A DNA stretch of 64,000 nucleotides from Salinarimonas soli (GCF_008386575.1 NZ_VUOA01000023.1:1-64000), one strand, 5' to 3'; shown: positions 17,934-28,157, counted from the stretch's first letter. The notes: a model not told the origin generated them from the sequence alone. A program made the numbers and translations.

Positions 17934-18080
17934 TCACTTGGCCGTGAGCGAGGACGGCTCGGAGGAGACGGGGGAGATCGTGGCGGACAGCGCCACGGTG
18001 ATCGTCGCGAGGCTCAGCAGGACGATCAAGGCCCAGGAGAAACGGGTCTCCCGCGCGGCGGACGCGCGCTCGGCCGTCAA
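17934..18080 (-). CDS. possible small single-pass membrane protein
   Basis: An open frame ending at 17934 encodes one convincing membrane segment (FSWALIVLLSLATITVALSA) after a charged start TAERASAARETR, then a short Ser/Thr tail. A TTG at 18080 would give 48 residues. No strong ribosome site is visible, and longer in-frame starts run into arginine-rich sequence without protein character. It may be a real small protein or chance. Confidence 0.3.
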   Translation of the reverse strand: MTAERASAARETRFSWALIVLLSLATITVALSATISPVSSEPSSLTAK

Positions 18081-18712
18081 CGTGCTCAGGCCGGCGCCTT
18101 GCCGGAGAGGAGTGTGGGATGACGCGAAGCGGTGCAAGGCCCACTTCCTCCGACGCTGGGCAAGAGCCCCGATGCTGCAAGCGCCCTGCGGCGCGGTCTT
18201 GGTCGTCCGGGCGCGACGCCCCAACGTCGACGCCGCCCCGGTCGCAGAAGACAACGACGGCGAAACGCCACGGTTCCTTTCGCTGATCTTGGGTAGGGGG
18301 GGCGAGGGGAGTGTCCGGGGCTCTGCGGCGTAGCTTTCGGAGCCGATGGTTGGGCGACAACTGGGCCGTTCGACCCGGACGACTGGTCAAGCGCGGATGT
18401 GGGCCGGACAGTTCCTGTCGTCGTGGCCACGGTGGGACATGTATTGAGGCAAGACGAGGCGCGAGGTGCCCGAAGTAGAGCAAGGTCACGGCGTGGGGGC
18501 GCTCGATCTCCGCCGGGGGTCGTCCGGAACGGCCTGACAGGCCGCAAGCGCCTGCCGAACCTTGCATCCGGGTGCCATGATCCACAGCTTATCCACAGGA
18601 CTGCGGCATTGTGGCACACCGGGCTGATCCGGCCGGAAACGACGATGGCCGGGCGGACCCGGCCATCGCTGCGGCCAAAGAGGCGGTTTCGGAGCGTGAG
18701 ACCTTCACACGT
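18081..18712. other. long intergenic region with DnaA-like boxes
   Basis: About 630 bp without a gene I can support on either strand; the translations are low-complexity Arg/Pro/Ser. It holds a perfect DnaA box TTATCCACA at 18589-18597 and a near match TGATCCACA at 18578-18586, spaced one helical turn apart. The function is unknown and the boxes may be fortuitous. Confidence 0.4.
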
Positions 18713-18834
18713 CCTCATGCTGAGGAGCCTGCGCCAGCAGGCGTCTCGAAGCACGCATCACGCTGCCACAGCCGTCCGGAGATCCCTGGAGCGCCCTTCG
18801 AGGCCCCGCGTTGCGGGCGCCTCAGGACGAGGGG
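18713..18834. repeat. MITE-like repeat, CCTGAGG family, copy 2
   Basis: A 122-bp element in the opposite orientation to copy 1. It opens CCTCATGCTGAGGAG, has CTCGAAGC, the inverted core GGAGATCCCTGGAG at about 18778, then CCTTCGAGG and closes CTCAGGACGAGG. It lies 56 bp before the stop of the convergent Bug-protein gene. Confidence 0.85.
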
Positions 18835-18889
18835 GAGGGTGGGCTCTCCCGAGAGGCTAGCCTCTCACAACGCGGGCGGAGGGTGAGCC

Positions 18890-19867
18890 CTAGCCCTGCA
18901 TGGGGATGTTCGCCGCCTTGATGATCTCGCTCCAGGTCTCCTGCTCCTTGGCGTGGTAGGGCCGGAAGGCGGCCGGGTCGCGGACGTTGAGGCTGAAGCC
19001 GAGCTTGGTGATCGCCTCGCGCATGGTGGGCTTGTTCAGCGCGGCGATGATCTCGCGCGAGAGCTTGTCGAGCACCGGCTGCGGCGTGCCGCCGGGCGCG
19101 AAGAAGCCGGCCCAGGACTCGGCGTCGGCATCGCTCACGCCCTGCTCGCGCAGGGTGGGGACGTCGGGCAGCTGAGGATTGCGCTGCGGGCTCGCGATGG
19201 CGATGGCGCGGATCTGGCCGCCCTGGATCTGGCCCAGCACCGAGGGGAGGGTGGAGTTCGACACGTCGATGCGCCCGGCCACGAGGTCCTGCACCAGGGG
19301 CGCGGCGCCGCGATAAGGCACGTGGGTCATCTTGATCCCCGTGCGCGTCATGAAGAGCTCGGTGGACAGGTGCGAGCCCGAGCCAATGCCCGTGGAGCCG
19401 TAATTGAGCTTGCCGGGGTCCCGCTTGGCGAGCTCGATGAGCTCGGGGATCGACTTCACGGGCAGGTTGTTGGGCACCACGAAGACGTGCTCGAAGGCGC
19501 CAGCGCCAGCCAGCGGGTAGAAGTCCTTCACGGCGTCGTAGCCGGGATCCTTCATCAGAAACATGTTGTTCCCGTGCGTCTGGTTGTTGCCGAAGGTGAT
19601 CGTGTGACCGTCGGGCTCCGCCTTCGCGACGCCACGGGTCCCGAGCGCGCCGGACGCGCCGGCCACGTTCTCGACGAGCACGTTCTGCCCCAGCGTCGCC
19701 GACAGATCGTTCGCCACCATGCGGGCGATGGCGTCGGTGGGCCCACCCGCCGGATAGGCCACCACCATCTTGACCGGGCGGGTCGGGAATGCTTGCGCGC
19801 GGGCCGAGGCCGGCACGAGGGCCGCGCCGGCCATGAGGCCGAGCGCGTGGCGGCGGGTGATGGTCAT
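18890..19867 (-). CDS. tripartite tricarboxylate transporter substrate-binding protein (Bug family)
   Basis: A 325-residue periplasmic binding protein of the Bug/TctC family. It starts MTITRRHALGLMAGAALVPASA, a TAT/Sec-like signal. Family features are FPTRPVKMVVAYPAGGPTD (ligand-binding loop), LGQNVLVENVAGASG, NYGSTGIGSGSHL and VPYRGAAPLVQDLVAGRID. PTLREQG and FFAPGGTP lie further on. These bind carboxylates such as citrate; the ligand here is unknown. No tctA/tctB genes are adjacent, so it is an orphan binding protein. GGAGGAACACCC before the ATG supports this start. Confidence 0.92.
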   Translation of the reverse strand: MTITRRHALGLMAGAALVPASARAQAFPTRPVKMVVAYPAGGPTDAIARMVANDLSATLGQNVLVENVAGASGALGTRGVAKAEPDGHTITFGNNQTHGNNMFLMKDPGYDAVKDFYPLAGAGAFEHVFVVPNNLPVKSIPELIELAKRDPGKLNYGSTGIGSGSHLSTELFMTRTGIKMTHVPYRGAAPLVQDLVAGRIDVSNSTLPSVLGQIQGGQIRAIAIASPQRNPQLPDVPTLREQGVSDADAESWAGFFAPGGTPQPVLDKLSREIIAALNKPTMREAITKLGFSLNVRDPAAFRPYHAKEQETWSEIIKAANIPMQG

Positions 19868-19937
19868 GGGTGTTCCTCCGGGGGTTCTTGAGGGCGGGCG
19901 GCACGGGGCCGTCTCTCCGCCCACTGCCTTGACGTGA

Positions 19938-21326
<1,389 letters not shown>

Positions 21327-21347
21327 GGGGGACGGACGGTCAGATCC

Positions 21348-21782
21348 CCTCATCCTGAGGAGGCCCGCAGGGCCGTCTCGAAGGACGAGGGGATCGGGAC
21401 CAGGGATCTCCGATGGGCGGCTGCTGGCTCTATATGCTTCGGTGCGCTGATGGACGCTACTATGTCGGTACGTCCCGCCTCGACGATGTCGCCGTCCGTG
21501 TCAGCCAGAATAATCAAGGTCAGAGTGAATATACGTCGAAACGTCTGCCGGTTGTGCTCGTCTTCGCCGAGCACTTCGAGCGGATCGCCGATGCCGTAGC
21601 GTCCGAGCGCCGCCTCAAGGGATGGTCTCGTCTCAAGAAGGAGGCGGTGATCCGCGGCGAGTTCAGCATCCTTCCTGAGCTTGCGAAGCGTGGTTTCAAG
21701 CCGAAGATCGGGCGGATCCAAAGCGAGCTGGAAACGCCCTCGTCCTTCCAGACGCCCGCTGCGCGGGCTCCTCAGGATGAGG
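21348..21782. mobile_element. inverted-repeat element carrying a GIY-YIG gene
   Basis: A 435-bp unit. The left arm (21348-21390) and right arm (21738-21782) are inverted copies of each other: both begin CCTCATCCTGAGGAG and end GAAGGACGAGG when read inward, with a GC-rich middle. After the left arm comes the core ACCAGGGATCTCC (21399-21411), and the nuclease ATG follows two bases later. The right arm encodes the last residues of the protein. The same arms and core occur in gene-free elements at 11638, 18713 and 47205. I saw no target duplication. Mobility is inferred. Confidence 0.65.
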
Positions 21783-21808
21783 GCTGCGGGCTGGACGAGG
21801 TTACATGA
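21413..21808 (+). CDS. GIY-YIG nuclease family protein in inverted-repeat element
   Basis: A 131-residue protein with a compact GIY-YIG domain (residues 3-85). WLYMLRCADGRYYVGTS supplies the two motif strands (LYM for GIY, YVG for YIG). R29, E65 and the RRLKGWSRLKKEAVI segment match the UPF0213/YhbQ-like subgroup. Such domains cut DNA or are structure-specific endonucleases. The tail from about residue 107 is encoded by the right inverted repeat and so is probably not part of the fold. Its stop overlaps the next start (ATGA), so the downstream gene may be translationally coupled. Its position inside repeats suggests a role in spreading them; that is inference. Confidence 0.88.
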   Translation: MGGCWLYMLRCADGRYYVGTSRLDDVAVRVSQNNQGQSEYTSKRLPVVLVFAEHFERIADAVASERRLKGWSRLKKEAVIRGEFSILPELAKRGFKPKIGRIQSELETPSSFQTPAARAPQDEGCGLDEVT

Positions 21809-22521
21809 GCGGCTTCGCTCCCGTCCTGCTGGCTGCAGCTGCCCCGGGCCTCGCGGCCCTCACCGGCCTCACCCAGCGCTCCCTCCTCGGCACGTCCCTG
21901 GAGCCCTACGCCTTCGGCTTCTTCCTCGACCGCTACCCCCTCTTCGCGCTTGCGATCATCTACGGCGTCGCACGCCTCCTCGCCGTCGCGGCGACCGAGC
22001 CTGGACGCCTCCGATGGCTGCGGCTCGCCACCGCGCCGCTCGCGGTCGCGGCGCTGCTGGCGGTGTGCCTGTATCCCACCTTCGGCGGGTTCGTGACCCG
22101 GGCGGGGTTCTTCTCCGGCGGCATGTCCTTCGTGCGGGGGCAGACGGTGGCGGGCGGTTACATGGTGGGCACGGCCATGGCGGCGCTCCTCTACGGCGCC
22201 GTTCTGGGGCTCGGCGTGTGGCTCGTGCGGCTCCGGGTCCGCCCGAGCCGGCGGGCGGTGCTGCGGGGCGGGCTCTCCTTCCTCGCCCTCTGGTGGGCAG
22301 CCCTCGTGATCGCGGCGCCGCGGGCTCTCGGCCTCGACGTCACCGGCGATTGGCCGGCGCTGCCAGTCACCGCCGCGGCCGCCCTGAAGTGCGCCGGGCT
22401 GGCGCTCGTCGCGCTCATGCCCCACGCCCTCCTGGCGGAGCGCCGCGCCGTTAACCTTTCGTCAAGAGACTTGCCAACTCACCGGGAGGGGCAGACCATC
22501 CCTGTCAACCGCGCCGGATAA
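21805..22521 (+). CDS. multi-pass membrane protein of unknown function
   Basis: A 238-residue protein with about six hydrophobic segments between residues 5 and 210. The helices are Ala/Leu-rich, and a loop has GGFVTRAGFFSGGMSFVRGQ between helices 3 and 4. No family is recognised. The ATG overlaps the GIY-YIG stop by four bases. The tail (about residues 215-238) is polar. It may have belonged to the upstream aspartate aminotransferase operon before the element inserted. Confidence 0.7.
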   Translation: MSGFAPVLLAAAAPGLAALTGLTQRSLLGTSLEPYAFGFFLDRYPLFALAIIYGVARLLAVAATEPGRLRWLRLATAPLAVAALLAVCLYPTFGGFVTRAGFFSGGMSFVRGQTVAGGYMVGTAMAALLYGAVLGLGVWLVRLRVRPSRRAVLRGGLSFLALWWAALVIAAPRALGLDVTGDWPALPVTAAAALKCAGLALVALMPHALLAERRAVNLSSRDLPTHREGQTIPVNRAG

Positions 22522-22553
22522 GAAGCGCGCCAGCGACAGGGAAGGAATGGATC

Positions 22554-24611
22554 ATGGCACCCCAAGGCAGACCAGCCGCGGGGCCCCGATGCATCGCCAT
22601 CGTCGGCCCCTTTCAGAGCGGCAAGACCACGCTCCTTGAATCCATCTTGGAACGCACCGGCGCCATCGACAGGGCCGGGCGCGTCTCGCAGGGCTCCACC
22701 ATCGGCGATTCCAGCCCCGAGGCCCGCTCCCACGCCATGAGCGTGGAGCCGAATATCGCGACGGCGTCGTTCCTCGGCACCACGTTCACCTTCGTCGACT
22801 GCCCCGGCTCCGTCGAGTTCGCCCACGACATGCGGGCGGTGCTGCCCGCCTGCGACGCGGCGATCGTGGTCTGCGAGGCCGACGAGCGGAAGGTGCCGGC
22901 CCTGGAGCTCGTCCTGCGCGAGCTGGAGGAGGCGGACATCCCCCGCGTCCTGTTCATCAACAAGATCGACACCGCGACCCGGCGGGTCCGCGAGTCCCTG
23001 GAGATCCTCCAGCGCGCCTCGCGCACGCCGCTGCTGCTGCGCCAGATCCCGCTGTGGCGGGACGGCATCGCGGTCGGGTTTATCGATCTCGCCCTGGAGC
23101 GCGCCTTCATCTACCGCGAGCATGCCCCCTCCGAGGTGGTGAGCCTGCCCGACGGCGAGCTGCCGCGGGAGAAGGAGGCGCGCTACGCCATGCTGGAGCG
23201 CCTCGCCGACTACGACGACGCCCTCATGGAGGATCTCATCTCCGAGATCGAGCCGCCGCAGGACCGCGTCTTCGACGATCTCGCCCGCGAGCTGCGCGAC
23301 CGCCACGTGGTGCCGGTTTTGTTCGGCGCCGCGGAGCGCGGCAACGGCGTCACCCGCCTTCTCAAGGCCCTGCGCCACGAGGCGCCCTCCATCGCCGAGA
23401 CCCGCGACCGCCTCGGCGTCCCGGCGGAAGGCCCGCCGCTCGCCCACGTCATGCGGACCGTCCACACGGGCCATGGCGGCAAGCTCTCCGTCGCCCGCAT
23501 CCTACGCGGCGCCTTGAAGGAGGGCGACGCTGTGGTGGGCTCGCGGGGCGCGGAAAGCCGCGTCGGCGGCCTCCTCACCGTGAAGGGCGCCGCCACGACG
23601 CGCGTGCCCGAGGGAGCGGAGGGCGCGGTGCTCGCCGTCGCCCGGATGGACATGATCGAGACCGGCGAGACCTTCGCCGCGGGCAAGGCCCGCCCGCTCA
23701 GCGCCGCGTCGATCGTGCCGCCCGACCCCGTCCACGTGGCGACGCTCGCCGTCCGCGACCGCAAGGACGAGGTGCGCCTCACGGGTGCCATCGCCAAGGT
23801 GCTGGAGGAGGACCCGTCCTACCGCTTCGACCACGACGCGGAGCTCGGCGAGATGCGCCTCTCCGGCCAGGGCGAGATGCATCTGCGGGTCGCCGTCGAG
23901 CGCCTGTGGTCCCGCTTCGGCGTCCAGGTCCAGACGGGCCGCGCCCGCGTGCGCTACCGCGAGACCATCAAGGGCGACGCCACGGCCCGGGGCCGCCACA
24001 AGAAGCAGACCGGCGGCCACGGCCAGTTCGGCGACGTGGTGATCGCGGTGCGCCCGCTTCCCCGGGGCGAGGGCTTCGTCTTCGAGGACCGGATCACGGG
24101 CGGGGTCGTGCCGCGCCAGTACATCCCGTCCGTGGAGGCGGGCGGGCGCGACTTCCTCAAGCGCGGACCCCTCGGCTTCCCCGTGGTCGACCTTGCCGTG
24201 ACCCTGCTCGACGGCTCCTACCACAACGTGGATTCCTCCGACGCGGCGTTCCAGGCCGCCGCCCGGCTCGCGCTCGGCGAGGCCCTGCCGAAGGCCCGGC
24301 CCGTGCTCCTCGAGCCGGTGCTCTCCGTCGAGATCGCCGTGCCCTCCGACGCGCTCTCGCGGGCAAGCGGGCTCGTCACGGCGCGCCGGGGCCAGATCCT
24401 CGGCTATGACGGGCGTCCCGGCTGGTCGGGCTGGGACCTGCTCTCGGCCCTCGTGCCCGAGGCGGAGATCGGCGACCTCATCGTCGAGCTGCGTTCGGCC
24501 ACGGCGGGGGTGGGCACCTTCCGCTCGCGCTTCGACCACATGGCCGAGGTCACGGGTCGCACCGCCGAGCAGGCGATCGCCGGGTCGAGGACCGCCGTCT
24601 CGGCCGGCTAG
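22554..24611 (+). CDS. elongation factor G-like translational GTPase (non-canonical)
   Basis: A 685-residue EF-G paralogue with all five EF-G domains. Domain I shows a P-loop GPFQSGKTTL (18-27) and NKID (136-139). The G3 motif is DCPGS (82-86) where canonical EF-G has DTPGH, so the GTPase-activating His is Ser. Domain IV has TGGHGQFGDVVI, and domain V follows. Canonical EF-G is about 690-700 residues and sits in the str operon with tuf and rpsL; this copy is isolated. The group is often annotated simply as elongation factor G. It may lack normal ribosome-stimulated hydrolysis or have a specialised role; this is inference. Confidence 0.9.
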   Translation: MAPQGRPAAGPRCIAIVGPFQSGKTTLLESILERTGAIDRAGRVSQGSTIGDSSPEARSHAMSVEPNIATASFLGTTFTFVDCPGSVEFAHDMRAVLPACDAAIVVCEADERKVPALELVLRELEEADIPRVLFINKIDTATRRVRESLEILQRASRTPLLLRQIPLWRDGIAVGFIDLALERAFIYREHAPSEVVSLPDGELPREKEARYAMLERLADYDDALMEDLISEIEPPQDRVFDDLARELRDRHVVPVLFGAAERGNGVTRLLKALRHEAPSIAETRDRLGVPAEGPPLAHVMRTVHTGHGGKLSVARILRGALKEGDAVVGSRGAESRVGGLLTVKGAATTRVPEGAEGAVLAVARMDMIETGETFAAGKARPLSAASIVPPDPVHVATLAVRDRKDEVRLTGAIAKVLEEDPSYRFDHDAELGEMRLSGQGEMHLRVAVERLWSRFGVQVQTGRARVRYRETIKGDATARGRHKKQTGGHGQFGDVVIAVRPLPRGEGFVFEDRITGGVVPRQYIPSVEAGGRDFLKRGPLGFPVVDLAVTLLDGSYHNVDSSDAAFQAAARLALGEALPKARPVLLEPVLSVEIAVPSDALSRASGLVTARRGQILGYDGRPGWSGWDLLSALVPEAEIGDLIVELRSATAGVGTFRSRFDHMAEVTGRTAEQAIAGSRTAVSAG

Positions 24612-24777
24612 GCTCAGGCGGCCGCTCCCTCTCCGGGGAGGGGGCGGCCATCCCCGGGCTCTTTACCCAAAACCCTTCCGCGCTATCGACTTTCGGCCGC
24701 AACCACGCCAAATCTCTCCCGACGCGGCCCGCCACCACGCACGAGCGGACCGGTTCGAACGAAAAAGGGAGGGAGCC

Positions 24778-26487
24778 ATGTCCGCCGCCGCATCCGCCGC
24801 CGCCATCGCCGCGCAGGGCCGTCCCTGGCTCGCCTCCTATCCGCCGGGCGTGCCGCCGGTGCTGGACGAGGGCACCCTCAAGCCGCTGTCCGACCTGTTC
24901 CGCGACAGCGTCGCCCGCTACGCCGACAAGCCCGCCATGGAGAGCTTCGGCAAGCGGATGACCTATACGGAGCTGGGTGCCGCGGCCGATGCCGTCGCGG
25001 TCTGGCTCCAGGCGCAGGGCCTCGCCAAGGGCGACCGGGTGGCGATCATGCTGCCCAACGTCATGGCCTATCCGGCGATCCTGTTCGGGATCCTCGCGGC
25101 GGGCCTCACGGTCGTGAACGTGAACCCGCTCTACACGGCGCGCGAGCTCACGCACCAGGTCACGGATGCCGGCGCCAAGATCCTCTTCGTGCTGGAGAAC
25201 TTCGCCCACACGGTCCAGGAGGCGGGCGAGGGCCTGAAGCTCCAGAAGACCGTGCTCGTCACCCCGGGCGACCTGCTCGGCCTCAAGGGGCTCGTGGTCA
25301 ACCTCGTCTCGCGCCACGTCAAGAAGGCCGTGAAGCCCTATCGGCTCGCCGGCACGGTGGCGTTCAAGGACGTGCTCGCTTCGGGCCGCGGCGGCAAGCC
25401 GAGGGCCGTCCAGACCTCCCTCGACGACGTCGCCTTCCTGCAATACACGGGCGGCACCACGGGCGTCGCCAAGGGCGCCACGCTCACGCACCGCAACGTC
25501 GCGGCGAACGTCGCGCAATGCGCGCTCTGGTTCGAGCCCTCGCTCGGGCCCGGCGAGCGGGTGATGGTGACGGCCCTGCCGCTCTACCACATCTTCGCGC
25601 TGACCTGCTGCTGCCTGTTCATGGTGCGCATCGGCGCCTGCTGCCTTCTCGTCGCCAACCCGCGCGACATCCCGGGCTTCGTGAAGACCCTGAAATCGCG
25701 TCCCTTCACGATGATGTCGGGGGTGAACACGCTCTACAACGCGCTCGCCAATGCCCCGGGCATCCGCGAGGTGGACTTCTCCCGGGTCGACTTCTGCGTG
25801 GCGGGCGGCATGGCGACCCAGGCCGCCGTCGCGAAGCTGTGGAAGGACATCACGGGCAAGCCCATCATCGAGGGCTACGGCCTCTCCGAGACCTCGCCCG
25901 TGGTCTCGATCAACCGCTACGACCTGCCGGAGTTCTCCGGCACCATCGGCTACCCGATGCCGTCCACGGACGTGTCGATCCGCAAGGCCGAGGGGTCCGA
26001 GGCCGAGCCCGGCCAGCCGGGCGAGCTGTGCGTGAAGGGCCCGCAGGTGATGGCGGGCTACTGGCAGCGGCCGGACGAGACCGCCAAGGTGATGAGCCCC
26101 GACGGCTATTTCCGCACGGGCGACGTGGCGGTGCTCCTGCCCGACGGCCAGGTGAAGATCGTCGACCGGATGAAGGACATGGTCCTGGTCTCCGGCTTCA
26201 ACGTCTATCCCAACGAGGTGGAGGACGTGCTCGTCACTCACCCGAAGATCCTGGAGGCGGCGGTGATCGGCCTGCCCGACGCCCATTCGGGGGAGGCGGT
26301 GGCGGCCTATGTGGTGGCGCGCGACCCGAGCGTCACGGCGGACGAGCTGCGCGAGTTCTGCCGCGCCAACCTCACGGCCTACAAGGTGCCCCGCCGCATC
26401 GAGATCCGCGACAGCCTGCCCAAGACCCCCGTAGGCAAGGTCCTGCGCCGCACGCTGCGCGACGAGGTGATGAACAAGGGCGCGTGA
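24778..26487 (+). CDS. fadD: long-chain fatty acid-CoA ligase
   Basis: A 569-residue member of the ANL adenylating superfamily, activating fatty acids to acyl-CoA at the inner membrane. Visible motifs are YTGGTTGVAKGATLTHRN (P-loop, A3), GYGLSETSPVVSIN (A5), YFRTGDVAVLLPDGQVKIVDR (A7/A8) and KTPVGKVLRRTLRD with the catalytic Lys (A10). NPLYTARELTHQ and the length fit FadD. GGGAGG lies a few bases before ATG 24778. MsrP follows 92 bp later. Chain-length specificity is not visible. Confidence 0.93.
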   Translation: MSAAASAAAIAAQGRPWLASYPPGVPPVLDEGTLKPLSDLFRDSVARYADKPAMESFGKRMTYTELGAAADAVAVWLQAQGLAKGDRVAIMLPNVMAYPAILFGILAAGLTVVNVNPLYTARELTHQVTDAGAKILFVLENFAHTVQEAGEGLKLQKTVLVTPGDLLGLKGLVVNLVSRHVKKAVKPYRLAGTVAFKDVLASGRGGKPRAVQTSLDDVAFLQYTGGTTGVAKGATLTHRNVAANVAQCALWFEPSLGPGERVMVTALPLYHIFALTCCCLFMVRIGACCLLVANPRDIPGFVKTLKSRPFTMMSGVNTLYNALANAPGIREVDFSRVDFCVAGGMATQAAVAKLWKDITGKPIIEGYGLSETSPVVSINRYDLPEFSGTIGYPMPSTDVSIRKAEGSEAEPGQPGELCVKGPQVMAGYWQRPDETAKVMSPDGYFRTGDVAVLLPDGQVKIVDRMKDMVLVSGFNVYPNEVEDVLVTHPKILEAAVIGLPDAHSGEAVAAYVVARDPSVTADELREFCRANLTAYKVPRRIEIRDSLPKTPVGKVLRRTLRDEVMNKGA

Positions 26488-26579
26488 GGCGGTGCGGCCC
26501 GCCGCCCGCTCACCCACCCGTGACTTGCGCAACCCGCCCCCGCCCGGCACGTTCTGGCGTAACGTCAGGAGACCGTTCC

Positions 26580-27530
26580 ATGCTGATCAGACGTCCGCGG
26601 GGCTGGGAGATCCCCGAGAGCCAGGCGACCCCCGAGTCCGTGGTGCTCGACCGCAGGAGCCTGCTCGCGGGCGCCGGCGCGGTCCTGTCCACGGCGACGA
26701 TGCCGGCCTATGCCCAGGGGCCCGACCTGCTGGCGGGGATCTATCCGGCCAAGCGCAACGAGCGCTTCGCCCTCGACCGGCCCGTGACGCCCGAGGCGGC
26801 GAGCACCACCTACAACAACTATTACGAGTTCGGCTCGTCGAAGAGCGTGGTCGCGGCGGCCAAGAGCCTGCAGACCCGGCCCTGGACCGTGACCATCGAT
26901 GGCCTCGTCGAGAAGCCGATCCAGGTCTCGATCGAGGACCTCGTGCGGCAGATGCCCGTGGAGGAGCGGCTCTACCGCCACCGCTGCGTCGAGGCCTGGG
27001 CCATGGCGGTGCCGTGGACGGGATTTCCCATGAAGGCGCTGCTCGACATGGCCAAGCCCCTGTCGGGCGCCAAGTACGTGCGCATGCAGACCTTCCAGAA
27101 CCCGAAGGTCGCGCCGGGCCAGCGCCAGACCTGGTACCCGTGGCCCTACACGGAGGGGCTCACCATCGAGGAGGCCGCCAACGACCTCACCTTCCTCGCG
27201 ACCGGCGTCTACGGCAAGCCGCTGCCCAACCAGATGGGCGCGCCGCTGCGCCTCGCGGTGCCGTGGAAATACGGCTTCAAGTCGATCAAGTCGATCGACC
27301 GCATCACGCTCGCGGCCGAGCGGCCCAAGAGCTTCTGGGAGGCGCTCCAGGCCGAGGAATACGGCTTCTGGGCCAACGTGAACCCGGAGGTGCCCCATCC
27401 GCGCTGGAGCCAGGCCACGGAACGGATGCTCGGCACCGACGAGATGCGCCCGACCCTGCCGTTCAATGGCTACGGCGAGTACGTGGCCGAGCTGTACAAG
27501 GGCAAGGAAGGCGAGAAGCTGTATCTCTGA
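26580..27530 (+). CDS. msrP: protein-methionine-sulfoxide reductase catalytic subunit MsrP
   Basis: A periplasmic molybdopterin enzyme (formerly YedY) of 316 residues that repairs oxidised methionine in envelope proteins. A twin-arginine signal DRRSLLAGAGAVLSTATMPAYA ends near residue 46 in shortened quotation. YNNYYEFGSSK and RHRCVEAWAMAVPW follow, with Cys136 as molybdenum ligand. PWKYGFKSIKSI and FWANVNPEVPHPRWSQA near the C-terminus are also diagnostic. AGGAG precedes the ATG. The haem partner gene msrQ is not next to it; instead an AT-rich island follows. Confidence 0.95.
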   Translation: MLIRRPRGWEIPESQATPESVVLDRRSLLAGAGAVLSTATMPAYAQGPDLLAGIYPAKRNERFALDRPVTPEAASTTYNNYYEFGSSKSVVAAAKSLQTRPWTVTIDGLVEKPIQVSIEDLVRQMPVEERLYRHRCVEAWAMAVPWTGFPMKALLDMAKPLSGAKYVRMQTFQNPKVAPGQRQTWYPWPYTEGLTIEEAANDLTFLATGVYGKPLPNQMGAPLRLAVPWKYGFKSIKSIDRITLAAERPKSFWEALQAEEYGFWANVNPEVPHPRWSQATERMLGTDEMRPTLPFNGYGEYVAELYKGKEGEKLYL

Positions 27531-27561
27531 GGCGCTAGGGGCTACAGGTCGATACCCCGTG

Positions 27562-27597
27562 CACTATTGTATCCCAATCGATGGCGACACAATAGTG
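27562..27597. repeat. nine-bp inverted repeat at island edge
   Basis: CACTATTGT (27562-27570) and ACAATAGTG (27589-27597) are exact reverse complements separated by 18 bp. They lie just after msrP, where base composition falls. The pair could be an operator, a weak terminator for msrP, or a boundary of the acquired segment. Confidence 0.45.
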
Positions 27598-27674
27598 TGT
27601 GCCTGCGCAGAAAATAAGATCTCGCGACCTCAACAGAATATCCTGTGTAGTTGGGCGGGTATATAGTATTTCAT

Positions 27675-28157
27675 CTACGCCTCGATGGACGCATTCTCGT
27701 CGAACCAGCCGCGACCATGTCGGTTGCCTGCGAAGTGTATATTGTGTATTTTGATTTTTGTCAGATTTTTATTGAGGATAGGTGCGCCGTACTCTACCGC
27801 CGTTCTTATCATGAACTTCTGAACGATCGAAAGGCACTTCTTAGGATCTTGATTCCGTTTCGTCTCAAGTGCCCCATAATGAAAGTAACGGGTGCCCTGA
27901 CGGATCTGCGTGTCAGAAACATTTATACCACGGAGTACATCAACGATCGCAACGGTGTTGAGGTGTGATCTAAGCCGACTTCTCAGATTGAGTGTCTCGC
28001 CGATATAGAACGGAGTGTGTGTAGACCCGTATCTACGGGAAAAATAGTATACGCCCGCCACATCGGGAATTTCGTCGGGGACATTATCGGGCGACAGCAG
28101 CAATCGTCCGCGCTCAGTAAGTTGAACTGGCTCGAACCATTGAATCGAGATTTCCAT
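27675..28157 (-). CDS. GIY-YIG nuclease family protein (AT-richer island)
   Basis: A 160-residue protein whose middle (residues about 30-110) is a GIY-YIG domain: GVYYFSRRYG supplies the GIY-type strand and PFYIGETLNLRSRLRSHL the YIG strand plus the conserved Arg. The C-terminal part has EYGAPILNKN, where the Asn/Glu-type residue of some family members lies. Codon use is clearly less GC-rich than in its neighbours, suggesting transfer. I chose ATG 28157, with GGGGAG six bases upstream. Promoter hexamers TTGCGA and AATAAT with a 17-bp spacer sit at 28185-28213. It is a different subgroup from the 131-residue GIY-YIG protein at 21413. Confidence 0.85.
   Translation of the reverse strand: MEISIQWFEPVQLTERGRLLLSPDNVPDEIPDVAGVYYFSRRYGSTHTPFYIGETLNLRSRLRSHLNTVAIVDVLRGINVSDTQIRQGTRYFHYGALETKRNQDPKKCLSIVQKFMIRTAVEYGAPILNKNLTKIKIHNIHFAGNRHGRGWFDENASIEA

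Noticed and set aside
18086-18754. Open frames in the 18-kb intergenic region
   Set aside because: Translations are Arg/Pro/Ser-rich, run into the dispersed repeat, and have no ribosome sites. I looked for transposase remnants and found none I could support.
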